The notes beneath the pieces were generated by a model. The model was not told where the DNA came from, ran no database searches, and saw only the letters and a program-made list of their open reading frames with translations. This document shows, one piece after another, positions 23,319 through 35,890 of a stretch of 64,000 bases of DNA (positions are counted from its first letter, which is position 1; the number at the start of each line of letters is the position of its first letter). Origin of the DNA: Malania oleifera (lineage: Eukaryota; Streptophyta; Magnoliopsida; Santalales; Ximeniaceae); assembly GCF_029873635.1 (NCBI RefSeq), contig NC_080417.1, forward strand, positions 27,991,682-28,055,681, read 5' to 3'. The position numbers and the translations under genes are program-made.

Positions 23319-23386
23319 TTGGTCCAACGAGATTTAAAGGGTTAGGAAAGTTGGGTGTTGACGCGTGGTAAATCTCGTTAGACCAA
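23319..23386. repeat. Hairpin with 18-bp arms
   Basis: TTGGTCCAACGAGATTTA (23319-23336) and TAAATCTCGTTAGACCAA (23369-23386) are inverted repeats with one mismatch around a 32-base loop that contains GACGCGTGG. A third related unit, AAATTTCGTT, just before it (about 23307-23316) could pair with the first arm instead. Function unknown; it lies about 150 bp upstream of tRNA-Asp. Confidence 0.6.
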
Positions 23387-23539
23387 GCAGTGAGAAAATT
23401 TTTTCCAAATACAGTATTATTTAATGTATTATTATAAAATGAGAAAAAAACTCCACAAAGTTACCCTAGCAACATAGCCTGGGAATCTAGTTTGTCTTTT
23501 TTATTACTTTTTAAAAAGTACGTTTTCTTCAGCCACCAA

Positions 23540-23611
23540 GTCGTTGTAGTATAGTGGTGAGTATTCCCGCCTGTCACGCGGGTGACCCGGGTTCGATCCC
23601 CGGCAACGGCG
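23540..23611 (+). tRNA. trnD-GUC: tRNA-Asp (anticodon GTC)
   Basis: A complete cloverleaf of 72 bases. The acceptor stem is GTCGTTG with CAACGGC, including one U-G pair, then discriminator G. The D-arm region is TAGTATAGTGGTGAGTA (A box), the anticodon stem is CCCGC with GCGGG, the anticodon GTC is at 23573-23575, and the T-arm GGTTCGATCCC is the B box. A T-run (ATTTTC) follows within a few bases as the RNA polymerase III stop. No intron and no encoded CCA, so it is a nuclear gene. It would decode GAU/GAC codons. Confidence 0.96.
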
Positions 23612-23700
23612 ATTTTCTATTTTGCTGATCTGCAGAACTGCGCATTTTGCAAGGTGGGGAGCTAACTGTAAAGTCTAAATTAGAAGAAAAAGCAAAGCAA

Positions 23701-23751
23701 ATATTCCCGCATGTCACGCAGGCGACCCCGGTTCGATTGCCGGCAACGGCG
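23701..23751 (+). pseudogene. 3' fragment of a second tRNA-Asp copy
   Basis: This repeats the tRNA-Asp gene from the anticodon arm to the 3' end (ATTCCCGC, anticodon GTC, GGTTCGATTGC, CAACGGCG) about 90 bp downstream of the intact gene. The acceptor 5' strand and D-arm are missing, and the B box and anticodon stem carry substitutions, so it cannot fold as a tRNA. It is the remnant of a local duplication. Confidence 0.85.
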
Positions 23752-24507
23752 TTCGTGTTGCTCCATTTTCCTTTTTATTATGCTTTTGGTTTTTGCTTAA
23801 ATGTCTTTTCTCAGAAGTTCCTTTTTAGTATGCTCTTCTTGGCTTTTGCTAAATGTCTTTTCTCAGAAGTTTGAGAGAGCTAACGCATCCTGATTCCCTG
23901 AAAGAGTCAGAAAGACTAATTAAAAAGAATTCATCATGCCCGCAAAATGTTGTGTCATGACCCCCTCTTCAATTACTTGCTGTAGGATTTTCTGCTATCT
24001 CATCTCTAGCTGGTTGTTTTGCACGCCAGAAAATCTTCCATTTCTTATTCTTGCATTCTAGTTCAAAGTAGAATATATGCAGGGATGCGTATTAAGAACT
24101 GGGTTCTCACACCAGATATCCATGTTCTGCCCACTCTGTGGAACATGTAGTAGGTTTGGCCCAGACGGGCTGCATCTCAGTTGTTCGACGAAATGCCAGT
24201 AACAAATTCTGCAGGAAGATCATTGTTTCATGGAACAAAATAATTTCAGTACTGCTCCTGACAGCTTGTGGAAGATTGAAGCATTCCGAGAAATCGTAAA
24301 GATATTCTAATGTGGGATGCGTCTTGGATTCCATAAAGTAGTTATGTTGAAGTAGGCAATAAATATGTATGCCGAGTCTTTGGGAGGATTTTGAAGAGGG
24401 TTGTAGTTTATTGGATGATGAAGATTGTCGAGTACACATAAAAAAATGGTTCTAAGCTTTTTTGTTGATCAATGTTATGCTGATTGAAGTAACCTTAATA
24501 GTTTTCA
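23752..24507. other. Intergenic stretch between the tRNA genes and the SINE
   Basis: It contains an imperfect direct repeat ('tgcttttggtttttgcttaaatgtcttttctcagaagtt'-like units at about 23781 and 23829). A minus-strand frame of 110 codons (24107-24439) shows no recognisable features. No gene is supported. Confidence 0.4.
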
Positions 24508-24517
24508 GCTTCTTGGT

Positions 24518-24681
24518 TTTTTTTTTTTTTGATACGCCAGGTTTTCTCGGCATCAAACTAATCCCACACTTACATCACGTAGGAGGAAAATCGTGGATGT
24601 GCACTGCAGGTGGTGGGATTTAAACCTCAGACTTCACTTCACCTTTGTCTAAGGTCGTCTGGTAACCTCCTTACCACTGAG
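24518..24681 (-). mobile_element. tRNA-derived SINE (Au-like), copy 1
   Basis: Read on the minus strand it has an A-box-like AGCTCAGTGGTAAGG (24669-24683), a B-box-like GGTTTAAATCCC, the body GTGGGATTAGTTTGATGCC, and a 3' A-run (T-run on the plus strand, 24517-24530). Near-perfect 10-bp flanks AGCTTCTTGG (24508-24517) and AGCTTATTGG (24681-24690) look like target duplications. Copy 2, on the other side of GGPPS, shares the GTGCANNGCACATC.. and GTGGGATTAGT.TG blocks. The Au family assignment rests on these motifs only. Confidence 0.75.
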
Positions 24682-24690
24682 CTTATTGGA

Positions 24691-25452
24691 AAGGTAGGCT
24701 CATTGTTAGATACAAAAGGAATTTACAACAATCTTGGTGCAGCAATAATAGATGTATGCATAGCGTGCAGGCGTTGAAAAAAGGTACCTCTAAATTCCGT
24801 AGCTGGGGAGTGAGGAGATTGGATAAAAGGACATTTCTGAGAGTAATCTGCTTGTTCTAATGGTCAATTTATCATATTAATGATCAAGGATTATTGGGAT
24901 ACTAGTTAGCAATAACACTACAGCTGCAAGCCCGCTGGGGTGATCTGCCAAGCAGAGGGATCTTTTTAATCATGTTCATTTGATCATCCCTTACCTAGTT
25001 ACCTGTCAAGTTCCCGAAAATCCTATGCAGACTTAGGGGAGCAGTCTGGCAGATAATGGAACATCACTTATAGTAGAATCCACAAAACAGGGAAAAGTGT
25101 GTAGCCCTGTGAGTATTTTTCTTTTCTTGAGCCAGTTCTCATTTATAAACCACCAAAATCTGCAAAAGACTGGGTTCCTTGAAAATGTAAGAGTAACACA
25201 ATGCATGGATATCTCCAGAAGCTATTTTAAGGCAAAAACCCAATCAACCTACTCTAAAATACTGCAAAACATGAAGTTTGAAGCAGAAGGAAAACAATAA
25301 TTTGTGAAATATCTGCTCAAGAATTTTCCATATTCCTTACAAGCTGTTTCTCCCATTGAATCATTCAATTCTTAAATTCACTCTAAAGTATGCTTCCTTT
25401 ACGTATATAAATTCTCCTGAACATACAATCAGATCTAGAACGCCAAAACACA
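24691..25452. other. 3' flank of GGPPS
   Basis: No gene is seen. The last few hundred bases before 25453 would hold the 3' UTR of the minus-strand GGPPS gene. Short open frames here have no recognisable content. Confidence 0.4.
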
Positions 25453-26613
<1,161 letters not shown>

Positions 26614-26739
26614 CTATGCAAAATCGGAATTTTCCCCCTTGACTCTCCCGGAGAGAGCAGACGCAGGGATTGGTAGAACTTCGAAGTGAATCCTGTGATT
26701 CTGAGAAGGAACTACCACAGGAAATTTGGGGGAATCAAA

Positions 26740-26960
26740 GAATGTGTGCGACCTGTTCTTGTCTAGTCCATCATTATATAGATCGCCTCTTCCCTTGCTA
26801 GATTCAGTGAAGCTTCCAAATTAAAGACAAGCCGTTCCCATTTTCTATGAACAAAAATTAGTGCGGGGCCGGAGAAGTAGGGAGAGAGAAATGAGAAGGT
26901 GAGCAAGGAAAGGAGGTGGGGAAGATAGGGTATTTAAGTTGGAGGGAGGGGAAGTGCTGG
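26740..26960 (-). promoter_or_regulatory. Probable GGPPS promoter: TATA box and purine-rich tract
   Basis: On the minus strand CTATATAAT lies at about 26772-26781, about 180 bp upstream of the GGPPS ATG, at the right distance for a start site near 26745 and a 5' UTR of about 150 bases. Farther upstream, 26867-26960 is a GA-rich tract on the plus strand (CT-rich on the coding strand) of the type common in plant promoters. No transcript evidence is available. Confidence 0.55.
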
Positions 26961-27570
26961 CCACTTTCTCAAAACACAAGTGGCTCCATGTGCAAACTAC
27001 AATTCAGATGGGGTCTATTGGCCAAGGACAGCACAAAACATATGGGACTTCGACTTAGACCCGTCTGGATTGTCCCTCGTCCGTTGAATTTGGGGGGCAC
27101 CTAATTAATGAAAATACAATACACGCTTTAACTCTGTGCAAAAGCCATTAATAAAATATAAAACATCATCCCAAGCATTTGTGATTTGTCCCTCCGTCAA
27201 GCGTCAATTGCTCCAATAAAAAGAATGTTTTGCGTTATGATGTTATGCCACTCATCGGGTAAGTCCAAACTAAAGTAGAAAATCTATTTACGGATTGCGA
27301 TGAGTTAATGGTGAGGCTTTGCGATGTTCGAATGGAAAGATGACACCTAATAACTTTTGAGTCTTTTGATTGAGATGAAAAAGGTTGTCAAAAAGTAAAA
27401 CAATTTCATTATTGATGAATTAATAACCAAAATTTAGGTACGTGGCCTGCAATCAAATTAGTAAAAAAAATGAAAAAAAAAATCACACCGAATAAGATTT
27501 AGCCTTTAAAAAAAAAAAAAAAAAAACCAACTCCACATAGGGTCCTGTCTTATTAATTTTGAATAAGAGT
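26961..27570. other. Upstream flank of GGPPS
   Basis: No gene is seen. Includes an A-run at about 27508-27526. Distal promoter elements may lie here, but I cannot name any. Confidence 0.35.
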
Positions 27571-27574
27571 ATTA

Positions 27575-27760
27575 TTATTATTATTATATCGTCAGGTGTC
27601 CTGAGCTTACGTACCAGACTAATCCCACACCTATGCTAGTTGTGTCCGACTAATACGTAAGAGGTAAATTACAGATGTGCGTTGCACTCGGCAGGATTTG
27701 AATCCCAAGTTTTTCCTTTGTCCAAGATTGTTTGATGCGAGTCCATGAGCTTATGCCCGG
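27575..27760 (-). mobile_element. tRNA-derived SINE (Au-like), copy 2
   Basis: Same family and orientation as the copy at 24518-24681. Minus strand: B-box-like GGGATTCAAATCC, body GTGCAACGCACATC, GTGTGGGATTAGTC, and an AAGCTCAGGACACCTG block close to the Au-SINE tail. The 3' end is a TAA-type repeat (ATT repeats on the plus strand, 27571-27588). The A box is more degraded, so this is an older copy than the other one. The 5' boundary near 27755 is approximate. Confidence 0.65.
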
Positions 27761-28090
27761 AGACAAATATTATTGATTGACTAATACATAATACTTATCT
27801 TTCGTTCAAGTTAGCCAAATTTTATTTTAAGGATAAAATCTAGTAACACCCTAAGTAGTATTTTGAAGTATGAATTTTGAATTTTAAATTTAGATTTGAG
27901 TAGATTTGTATAAATTTTAATACAATTTTATGCTTCATCTTATTCAAATCTAATACAATTCCAAATTTAAGGTCTCCCCAAATATGGGGTAAGAGTTTTT
28001 AAAAAATGACACTCCTGTAAGAAAATTAATGTATAGTCAAATAATAACTAAATTAAACTAGAGAAAAAAATTATTATAGAGAAACTAAAG
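27761..28090. other. AT-rich stretch before solo LTR K
   Basis: No gene is visible. The last five bases (TAAAG, 28086-28090) are the probable left target duplication of K. Confidence 0.4.
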
Positions 28091-28544
28091 TGTTGACTTA
28101 ACTGGAGTTTTCAATCCTATTTTGATGATAACAAAATAAAGGATGCCTTAACATATGATGTTAAGTGATGTGTTTTAGGTAAAAGAACTCTCAAGGTTGA
28201 TAAGTTGAAGCTCAATGTTAATCTAGTGAAAGCACCTCAGAATATTGAAGGCAATGAATAACAAATGAAGAAGCTTAAGAGCAAGCAAACCCAAAGTCAA
28301 AAGTAAACCTCAAAAGGTTGAAGGAGGCTGAAGGATTTAAGAAGACCATAATTAGAAGAACTGTTATAAGTACTTCAAAATCAAATGTCATTTAGATATG
28401 TGAAGCTCTTATAAAATCAAAAGAAACTAAGAAACACTTTGTTTTAAAGAGCTTAAAACATGTTTTTGAAATTAAAGTAACAAAGGCCTTAACGGAACGA
28501 AAATGTTCAAAATAAAAAGTGAGTTTCTGATAAGCAGTGCACCT

Positions 28545-28675
28545 GACAGATGACTGTCTATCTATGGACAGATGACTGGCAAGTTAAAGGGTTTAATAAA
28601 AGTATTCTGGGTTTAAATTTTAATTATGACAGATGACTGCCATGTCATGGCAGACGTCTGTCACGTGGAGCAAAT
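28545..28675 (+). repeat. GACAGATGACTG / CAGACGTCTG motif array in LTR K
   Basis: Several copies of a short motif with the self-complementary core CAGACGTCTG and relatives GACAGATGACTG occur at about 28546, 28569, 28627 and 28651. The array is upstream of the TATA at 29022. It is the counterpart of the palindrome arrays in the other LTRs here, with a different sequence. Confidence 0.65.
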
Positions 28676-28702
28676 TTTAGATCTCAAAGGGAAGCTTCTT
28701 GT

Positions 28703-29015
28703 TAAAATTTTGAATTTCAAAATTTAATCAACAATTTAATGTTTTTTCAAAGTTTACCTAATTTGATATGGACAACATCTTTCAAAATTTTGAATTTCAA
28801 AATTTAATCAACAATTTAATGTTTTTTCAAAGTTTACCTAATTTGATATGGACAACATCTTTCAAAATTTAGTCAACAATTTTAATGTTTTTTTCAAAGT
28901 TTACCTAATTTGATGTGAATGTTGATCTTTCAAAATTTTGAAATTCAAAATTTAGTCAACAAATTAAATGTTTTTTCAAAGTTTACCTAATTTGATGTGG
29001 AAGTTGATCTTTTAA
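28703..29015 (+). repeat. Four tandem ~80-bp repeats in LTR K
   Basis: Each unit includes 'tttaatgttttttcaaagtttacctaatttgat'. Spacing between units is 80, about 66 (a 14-bp deletion) and about 83 bp. The first two are almost identical. The array ends just before the TATA box, so it lies in the LTR promoter region. Confidence 0.85.
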
Positions 29016-30246
29016 GTTGCCTATAAATACCTCTTTGGGTAATGAAAAAACATAAGACTTGAAAACACAAGAAAAGAGAGAAATCAGACAAAATTTGAAA
29101 TTCATCTTGTGCTGAAATTCTTCTGAAGTTCTTCTTTGCTCACATCTTTTGCTGGAGAAGAATTCTACAATTCTGGTAGATTGAAAATATCAAAGTTCGG
29201 TTCCGGGTTGCAATTCCATTTCTCTTTTAAATGAACTATTGGTGACTTCTAAAAACTTTAGAGTTTCATATATTCTATTTTGCTTTGGTTTTTTGAAGTA
29301 CAATTTACATTTCAATTTGTACAACCTGCTCTAAATTTTGGGAGTATTTTTTTGTACGCAAAATTTATATTATATTCTTGTAGATTGTGACGATTCCAGC
29401 TTTGCTGGATCGTTGGCTAGGCGATGGATTATCGCTTAGAGAGGTGCTGCTCTAGCCTTCTGAAGGAGTGTATAAAGGTATTGTTCCACCCAGTAAAGGA
29501 ACAGGTTTAGTGAATCCTTTGGTGGTTTTGCCAAAGGCGAGGACGTAGGCTGTGTTGAAGCCGAACCTCGTAAAATCCTGTGTCTCACTCTGTCTTTCCC
29601 TTACTCTTTATTTTCAGCATATTTATATTGCGTGGATGGTTTAAATTTGAAATCATATACACTACGTTTATTTGGAAATCAAATAAACTTAAAGTTTATT
29701 TTTGATTTGGGTTGCCGAAACCGAAAGGGAGTACGTTGGTTAAACCATACTTTGCGGAAACCATACGGGAGTACGTTACTTGGTTAAAACACCTAAAGAA
29801 AATTAACTAAGAGTTTATTTGAATTCTGAATTTTGGGAAGAGTGTGGATGTGTGGTTGTAAATCATATAAAAGAAGCAAATTTATTTTAACAAGCATATC
29901 ATTCAACTATAAGGCTTGATTCATATTTATAAGGCATACATAAACAAATAACCATCCTAATTTCTTACTACTGTATATCTTAATTTTGGTTTGGTTGTTT
30001 GCCTTCAAATTGTGTTTGGTTAGTTTGGATAGTGTGGTTAATTGAAAGGTTGATTGGTGATTTAGTTGTTTAAGTGCTTGTGTTGTTGATTCTATAAAAG
30101 TAACCAAGTTATTGTTTAACAAATTAAACAAACAAGTAAAAGAATTAGATAAACAATAAAAGAAGTTAAGTATTCTTAAAAGGAATTAAAAAGAAAGTTT
30201 TTAAATTCCCAATTCACCCCCCTCTTGGGAAGCTATCCTAATTTCA

Positions 30247-30768
30247 TAAGGCATGGTGGGACCACTGTCCTTAAATTTGATTTCACACTTATGCAAAAAT
30301 CTTTTGGTGCAAATAGTTACCACACACACGATCTCCATGATTACTTAGCGACACCTAGGTTTGTGTGTACTTGCAAACTCTAGAACTTTAAAAGTTATAG
30401 TATATGGTTACCCAATGAAGAGGGGGAAAAAATAAAAATGAGATGATAAAAAAATACTAAGATATCTACTGGAGACTACTACTAGATGATAGATAGAATG
30501 CGTATGAAAGAAAAAGAAGAGAGTCTTTTTTGGTTGTGTTTTAGAAAGGGTTGGAGGTAGTCTATTTATAGGTTGCATAGAAGAGTAACTTTCAACCTTG
30601 ATTATTGCAGTAGAATAATGGTATTTGACTGTTCAAGTACCAACATTAATATCTACCTATTGCAAGAAATTAAAAGATAAATATTGCTAAAATAATGTGA
30701 AGAATACTGTTGCCACTAACTAGAAAACAAACAATGAAAAATTGTCAGAATTTGCAACATCTCCAACA
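30247..30768 (-). mobile_element. LTR (partial) of Copia element H
   Basis: On the minus strand an LTR starts TGTTGGAGATGTTGC at 30768, preceded by the purine-rich ATGTGGAGGAT tract (30769-30780). It has a TATA (TATAAATAGA, 30561-30570). The other end is not recognisable; solo LTR K was inserted next to or into it, so part of H may also lie left of 28091. Confidence 0.6.
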
Positions 30769-32439
30769 ATCCTCCACATGCTTCACATTGTGAAACTAAA
30801 CAAAACAAAATAAAAGAAAAACCGGGTAGCCATGAAAAGTCATGCAAAAGACGACAATACATTTTGATTTGAATTGCACTTAGAGAATGTGTGATATGAG
30901 CTACAAGAACTTGGTGAACTTTATAATCTTGAACCAACCTCTTTTAGTGTAACTCTATAAGCACCCCACAACTTATATGACATTTCTAAATACAAAGCTC
31001 CTGCAAGTTGGTACAAGTAAACCTTACATTACACCTTAATTTTCATGAATGCTACGGAAAGTTTTAGCCCACTAAAATTTCATAGGAAGCAGCCTCACTT
31101 CCACACTCATGTAGGTGAATCCATTGAGTGTGTAACTACAACTAAACACACCACCTAACAAAGACTATGGATTCATTCAAAGATAAACTCAACCTCACAA
31201 TCGTTGTAATTGCACTATTTCAATACCATATGAATGAGTAAAAACAAATAATAGTGTTGAGCAAACTACTCAATGACTTGTTACTACCCATTGAACCTAA
31301 TTCATGAGATCTCAAACCACATAGATTAGGTTGTCATAATTAGTAGTTTATGTTAAGGACTTAAGACCCATCCCCTTCGATATTTCTTTTACTATATTTC
31401 TAGTTAGCACTTTGTTAGAGGATCTACTAAATTTCTTTCTGATCTCACATAACTCAATGTGATCACACTAAGTGAGATTAATTCTTTTACTATCTTAGGT
31501 CTTGGGCATATATGTCAACTCTTCTCATTATAGGTCTTATTATTTGTTTGAACTAGTGTTAGGCAATCACAACGTATAGACAGAGGTGGTACCAATAAGC
31601 CATAAAGGAATATATGTTAACATGTTCCTTACCAATTAGCCTCATTAGCTATTTTCCCTAGAGTTGCAAACTCTGCCTCCATAGTGGACCTTGCTATACA
31701 TGTTTGTCTATGAGATTTTTAAGAAACAGTAACACTAGTTAAAGTAAGAATATAGTTAGTTGTAGACTTGATAATATTTATGTTTGGTATTCAATTAACA
31801 TAAAAAACATGCTTCTACTTATAAGATATTCACAATAAAATAATCCATAATTTATAGTACCCTTAAGATATTTTAATACCCCTTTTAGTGTTATCCAATG
31901 GTCAATGCCCAAAATTATGATTATATCTACAAAGTTTACATAGAGTAAATGCAATATTTGGTTATGTATAATTCATTAAATGCATTAATTAAACTCACTA
32001 TTTGGGCATAGTCAACCTTAGCAATAGGATCACCTTTATTTTCCTTTAACTGTGAACTAACATCATATGGAGTTTTAATAGATACACAATCAATATTATC
32101 AAAATTTTTTAAGAGTTTTTTTTATTTTTTTATTTTTTTAAAGATAATATGGCTGGGATAAACAACACCATTGTGCTCACTTAAAACTCTAATACTTAGA
32201 ATTACATCTGCTTACTTCAAGTCCATCATTTCAAATTTTGAGGCAAGAAACAATTTGGTTGATTTTACAATTTCCAAACTAGTGTCACATATTAACATAT
32301 CATCAACATATATACATATTATTACATCATTATCATCGTCAAATTTGTTGTACAAATATTTATCCGATTCATTGATTTTATATCCATCACTATAAGAGTG
32401 TTATCAAACTTTTCATGCAATTATATAATGTTGTTTATT
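30769..32439 (-). pseudogene. Copia element H: reverse transcriptase and RNase H relic
   Basis: Translation of the minus strand in shifting frames gives HEKFDNTLIVMDIK.N-like text, the RT active site YVDDMLI (32293-32310) followed by KSTKLFLASKFEM, the RNase H segment CIARSTMEAEFATLGK (about 31660-31710) and the C-terminal VRSERNLVDPLTK (about 31400-31440). The catalytic Asp pair is intact, but stops and frameshifts are frequent. The RT is cut just upstream of HEKFD by the 5' LTR of element C at 32440. The 600 bp between the RNase H end and the LTR hold no recognisable gene. Confidence 0.75.
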
Positions 32440-33722
32440 TGTTGATTTTTTGAGTCCTATCTCGTTTTGATAATGACAAAGCACAACATCTCATTTGTGC
32501 GTTTAGTATTTGAACAAGTTAACTTTCAGAAAGTAAAGATGACAGATTCAAAATGGAAGCCTTGAAAGTACCTAAATGAGCACATATCTTAGTGCATTCC
32601 ATGGAAACCAAAGAGCAAAAGCTTGAAGACTTGTTTGTATTTTTTAGTTGTAATGTTATTAGGTTTCAATTGTGCATGCATAACATCTGATTTAAATTGA
32701 AGTTCATCACTAACCTTAGATTGACCTTAGACACTCTATATTTCATGAGAAATCATTTTACAAATGTGCAAAAATTATTTCAAGTGTAAAAATCATTTTT
32801 GGAATGAAAAACTCCAAAACAAGTTTTTCAAAAACCCATTCATGTTTCTTTCGTTGCATTGATGAACACTTTTCTCGATCAATCCGTTATCACTTAAAAA
32901 CTGTTCAACGCAAAAGTTTTGGGATTTCCTCTTAACTTTCTTTTGATACCAAGAACGTTCCATTTGGAGTTCTTTAGAAAAGAAATGCCCAAAATACTGA
33001 AAGATGTCTGCAATAGAAAATTCCCTTCATGTTTCTTATGCCTCAATGATGAGCAATTTTCTTAATCAATCACTTCTTATCTTAAGAAGTGTTCAACATT
33101 AAAGTTGTGGGATTTTCTCTTAATTTTCTTTTGATACTAAGAATGTACAATTTGGAGTTTAGTGGAAAAAGTGATGCCTGAAATACTGAAAAGTTTTCAC
33201 AACCTCTCGGGAAAGGCGTAGAAATGGCCAGAAAATGGCTAATTTTCAAAATAAATTATATTTTAACACCCCAACAACCATAAAACGGTTATATCTCCAA
33301 CTTGCCTACAAATACCTTGCCCCAACACTTGAACAAGTTAAGAAAATAAAGCCTACTTGCATATTCTTTCATTCTTCTTCATATTTGAAACCCATTTTGA
33401 AGATCAATTCATATTTTTTCCTACTCTTTCTTTTTGAAAATCGTTTTTGGGAAAATCTTTTGGTTCATTCAAGAAAGGTTTGAACTTATATTCATACTCA
33501 TATATATTGCTTGAAAGCTTTCCAGCAATTTGATTTTTCAAAGGTCAATCTTGAAGAAAATATTTCTCCTACTCTTCTTTTGAAAATTCTTTTTGGAGAA
33601 AATCTTGTGAGTTATACAAGAAATGTTTGAGCATATATATTCATTTATATATACTAGCTTAAAAAGTTTCTTGAGCAAGGCTAGAGCATATATTCACATT
33701 CATATATTTTTCTTGGAAGACT

Positions 33723-35173
33723 TGTTGACCTTATAGGTCACACCCTGGTTTTGATAATGACAAATACAATTGTATTTAATAAATATCTAGTTCATGTGCA
33801 GGTTTATATTAGCATATCTTCAGTGGCACGTGAAAGCTCAAAGCTTGAAGACAATCTCATTCTCTTAATTGCAATCATTTTCAGTGAAATTTGTCTGTAA
33901 TAGTAATTAGGGTTCTTTGGTTTGTAATAAGGTCACACACACATCACATGCATGATTTAATTTGTAAGCTCAAACCGAACCATAGAAAGACCTTAGGGTG
34001 AACCTTCGGTCGACCGACACCGGACTTTTCGGTGTTTCCAAATTGGACCCCAAGTGACCTTAAGACACGCACATATGCACATATGTTTATTAGGCACTTG
34101 AAATAGACTTATTTGGGTCAATTCGGGACCAAAATGCACACTTGGTGCACTTTCGGTCGACCAGCCAACTCAGTTCAAATTGTCCTGGTTGACCGAAATC
34201 GGTTTAGGTCAACTGTTTGACCCAGTCCCGATCGACCGAGACGATGCAGTTCATTTACCCTCGGTCGACCGAACCTCTTGGGAGTCAACATTTTGACCTC
34301 CCGGTCGACCAAGCACTTTTGTACTCCAACTACCTGGTCGACCGAAGGGTCTTGGGAGAATTCCCAACTGCCTGGTCGACCGAGCCCTGTAGTTCAAAAA
34401 GGCCCCGGTCGACCGAACCTCAGAAATTTGGAAAATCGCCCTCTCCGGTCGACCGAGCCACTTAGTTCAAAATACCCCTGGTCGACTGAACTACTTGAGT
34501 CCTGGTCGACCGAACCACTTTTGGTCGACCGGACCTCTCGGGTTGGTCCTATTTTTACCGCGGTTAATAATTTTTTTAACAGGGTTAAATTATCTTAAGT
34601 GTCATTAAACTTTTCCAATAATCCCTAATAAGTCCCCAACGGTCAAAATTTTCAGCATGTCTATATATACTCCTTCATTTGGTGGATTAAGCACCGATTA
34701 ACAAAAAGATTAAGAAATCCTCTCTCAAGCAAAAAATATTCTATCTTGCCTCTCAGTGCTCAAATCTTTTTGAAACCTACTCAAGCTTACCTTCTTCTTC
34801 CATCCATATTTTTTATAAGTGCATTAAGTATTGTTATCTATAGGTTTGCTCTCCATATTGTTGCATATTTGAATCGATCTTTTGAGAGCATAACCTAAGT
34901 TTTCTTAGGAGGCTTTGCCAATAAGCCTACCCTAAGAAAGACTTGTGGTGACTTCCCAAGTATTGCATTCTCATTGCAATATCTTAGGAAGTTCGTATTT
35001 TGTTTGGGGCTTGCAAAAATACTTTCAAACATATTCGAATATCTTGTGGTGTTCATATTGATATATTTGTGAAAAGGTATTTGTGTGTGTGATATATTAA
35101 TCTTTGTAGTAATATCCATTCAAATCTATATCATTTGCTTAAGTACAAGGATTACTTATATCTTGCAGTCCAA

Positions 35174-35216
<43 letters not shown>

Positions 35217-35890
35217 TGGGATTGGCACATTCTATTGAGTTATATTATTGAGGCCTGTCTACTCTGTGTGAACACGTTTGTTTGAACACTCTAAAATACA
35301 CAGATTATCATTGACACTCTCACGTACTTGCTACACTCATAGAAAACATTGTTGAGAGTTGAAATACTTAGACCACACTGAGCTTACATTATTAAATCAT
35401 CTGTGGTGTTTGTGTGTGTGCGCATTTGTGGTACAAATTTGCTTTACGTGAAAGCACTCTTGTATTGTACCTTTGATTGTAAATCTGAGAGATTCCAAGC
35501 GTGGCCTGAAGGGGCGGTAATCCAGCCCGGTAAGGATTGTTGTAAAGGTTGAGGTCAGCCCTGTGGTAATTTGACCTGGTTTGTATAGGTGCCGCTCCAC
35601 CCGTTTAAGTGAGCAAGGTATTGTGATAATCCTTATGCTGGTTAGCCAAGGCGGGGACGTAGGCAGTTGGCCGAACCTCGATAACATATCTGCATGTCAT
35701 CTTCTCTTTATTGCTTTCTGGTGCTTGAATGATTGTTTAAACTGCTTTATTTAATTTCTGGTATATTTACATTATTTGCACTAGATTGACCCTAGGCTTG
35801 TGAACATACTGCTGTTAGGAGGAATACCTAGAAGATAAAATTTAAAAATACCAATTCACCCCTCCTCTTGGGTTCACGGTAAAGCTAACA
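33723..35890 (+). mobile_element. Solo LTR I (Sirevirus-type) inside the 5' LTR of C
   Basis: An LTR of 2168 bp starting TGTTGACCTTATAGG and ending TTCACGGTAAAGCTAACA, flanked by perfect 5-bp target duplications AGACT (33718-33722 and 35891-35895). It has the usual 'ggttttgataatgacaaa' block, a TATA (CTATATATAC, 34661-34670), a (TA)n run at about 35177-35212, the U5 block GGCGGGGACGTAGGC..CCGAACCTCG (35651-35680) and the CAATTCACCCCTCCTCTTGGG tail. No internal sequence is present, so it is a solo LTR. Confidence 0.93.
34008..34535 (+). repeat. Array of CGGTCGACCG palindromes in solo LTR I
   Basis: About thirteen copies of GGTCGACCGA or one-base variants in 528 bp (near 34008, 34155, 34189, 34230, 34262, 34303, 34337, 34374, 34408, 34448, 34480, 34505 and 34523). 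CGGTCGACCG is self-complementary. Spacing is mostly 25-45 bp. The array ends about 130 bp upstream of the TATA. Confidence 0.92.

Larger units (their letters stand above)
28091..30246 (+). mobile_element. Solo LTR of a Sirevirus-type Copia element (K)
   Basis: A single LTR of 2156 bp without internal sequence. It starts TGTTGACTTAAC with the family block 'attttgatgataacaaa', carries a TATA (TATAAAT, 29022-29028) and the conserved U5 block GGCGAGGACGTAGGC..CCGAACCTCGTAAA (29536-29574). It ends AATTCACCCCCCTCTTGGG..AATTTCA at 30246. Flanks TAAAG (28086-28090) and TAAGG (30247-30251) are the probable target duplication, with one mismatch. Such solo LTRs arise by recombination between the two LTRs of a full element. 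It is the same family as LTR B at 1-613. Confidence 0.8.

Noticed and set aside
24107-24170. A plus-strand MFCPLCGTC segment resembling a zinc ribbon of RNA polymerase small subunits
   Set aside because: Only one C-x2-C and a short stretch fit. The second Cys pair and the rest of the fold are not recognisable, and the frame ends in stops.
29907-30131. Minus-strand 74-codon frame in LTR K
   Set aside because: A/T-rich LTR sequence without motif; the same U5 region in LTR B does not keep the frame.
34008-34535. Regularly spaced short repeats that might suggest a CRISPR array
   Set aside because: Repeat is about 10 bp, spacing varies (about 18-150 bp), no cas genes, and the sequence is part of a plant LTR with target duplications.
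34217-34598. Open frames of 82 and 106 codons in solo LTR I
   Set aside because: They translate the CGGTCGACCG array (repeated RSTE/GRPS units) in two frames. LTR sequence, not genes.
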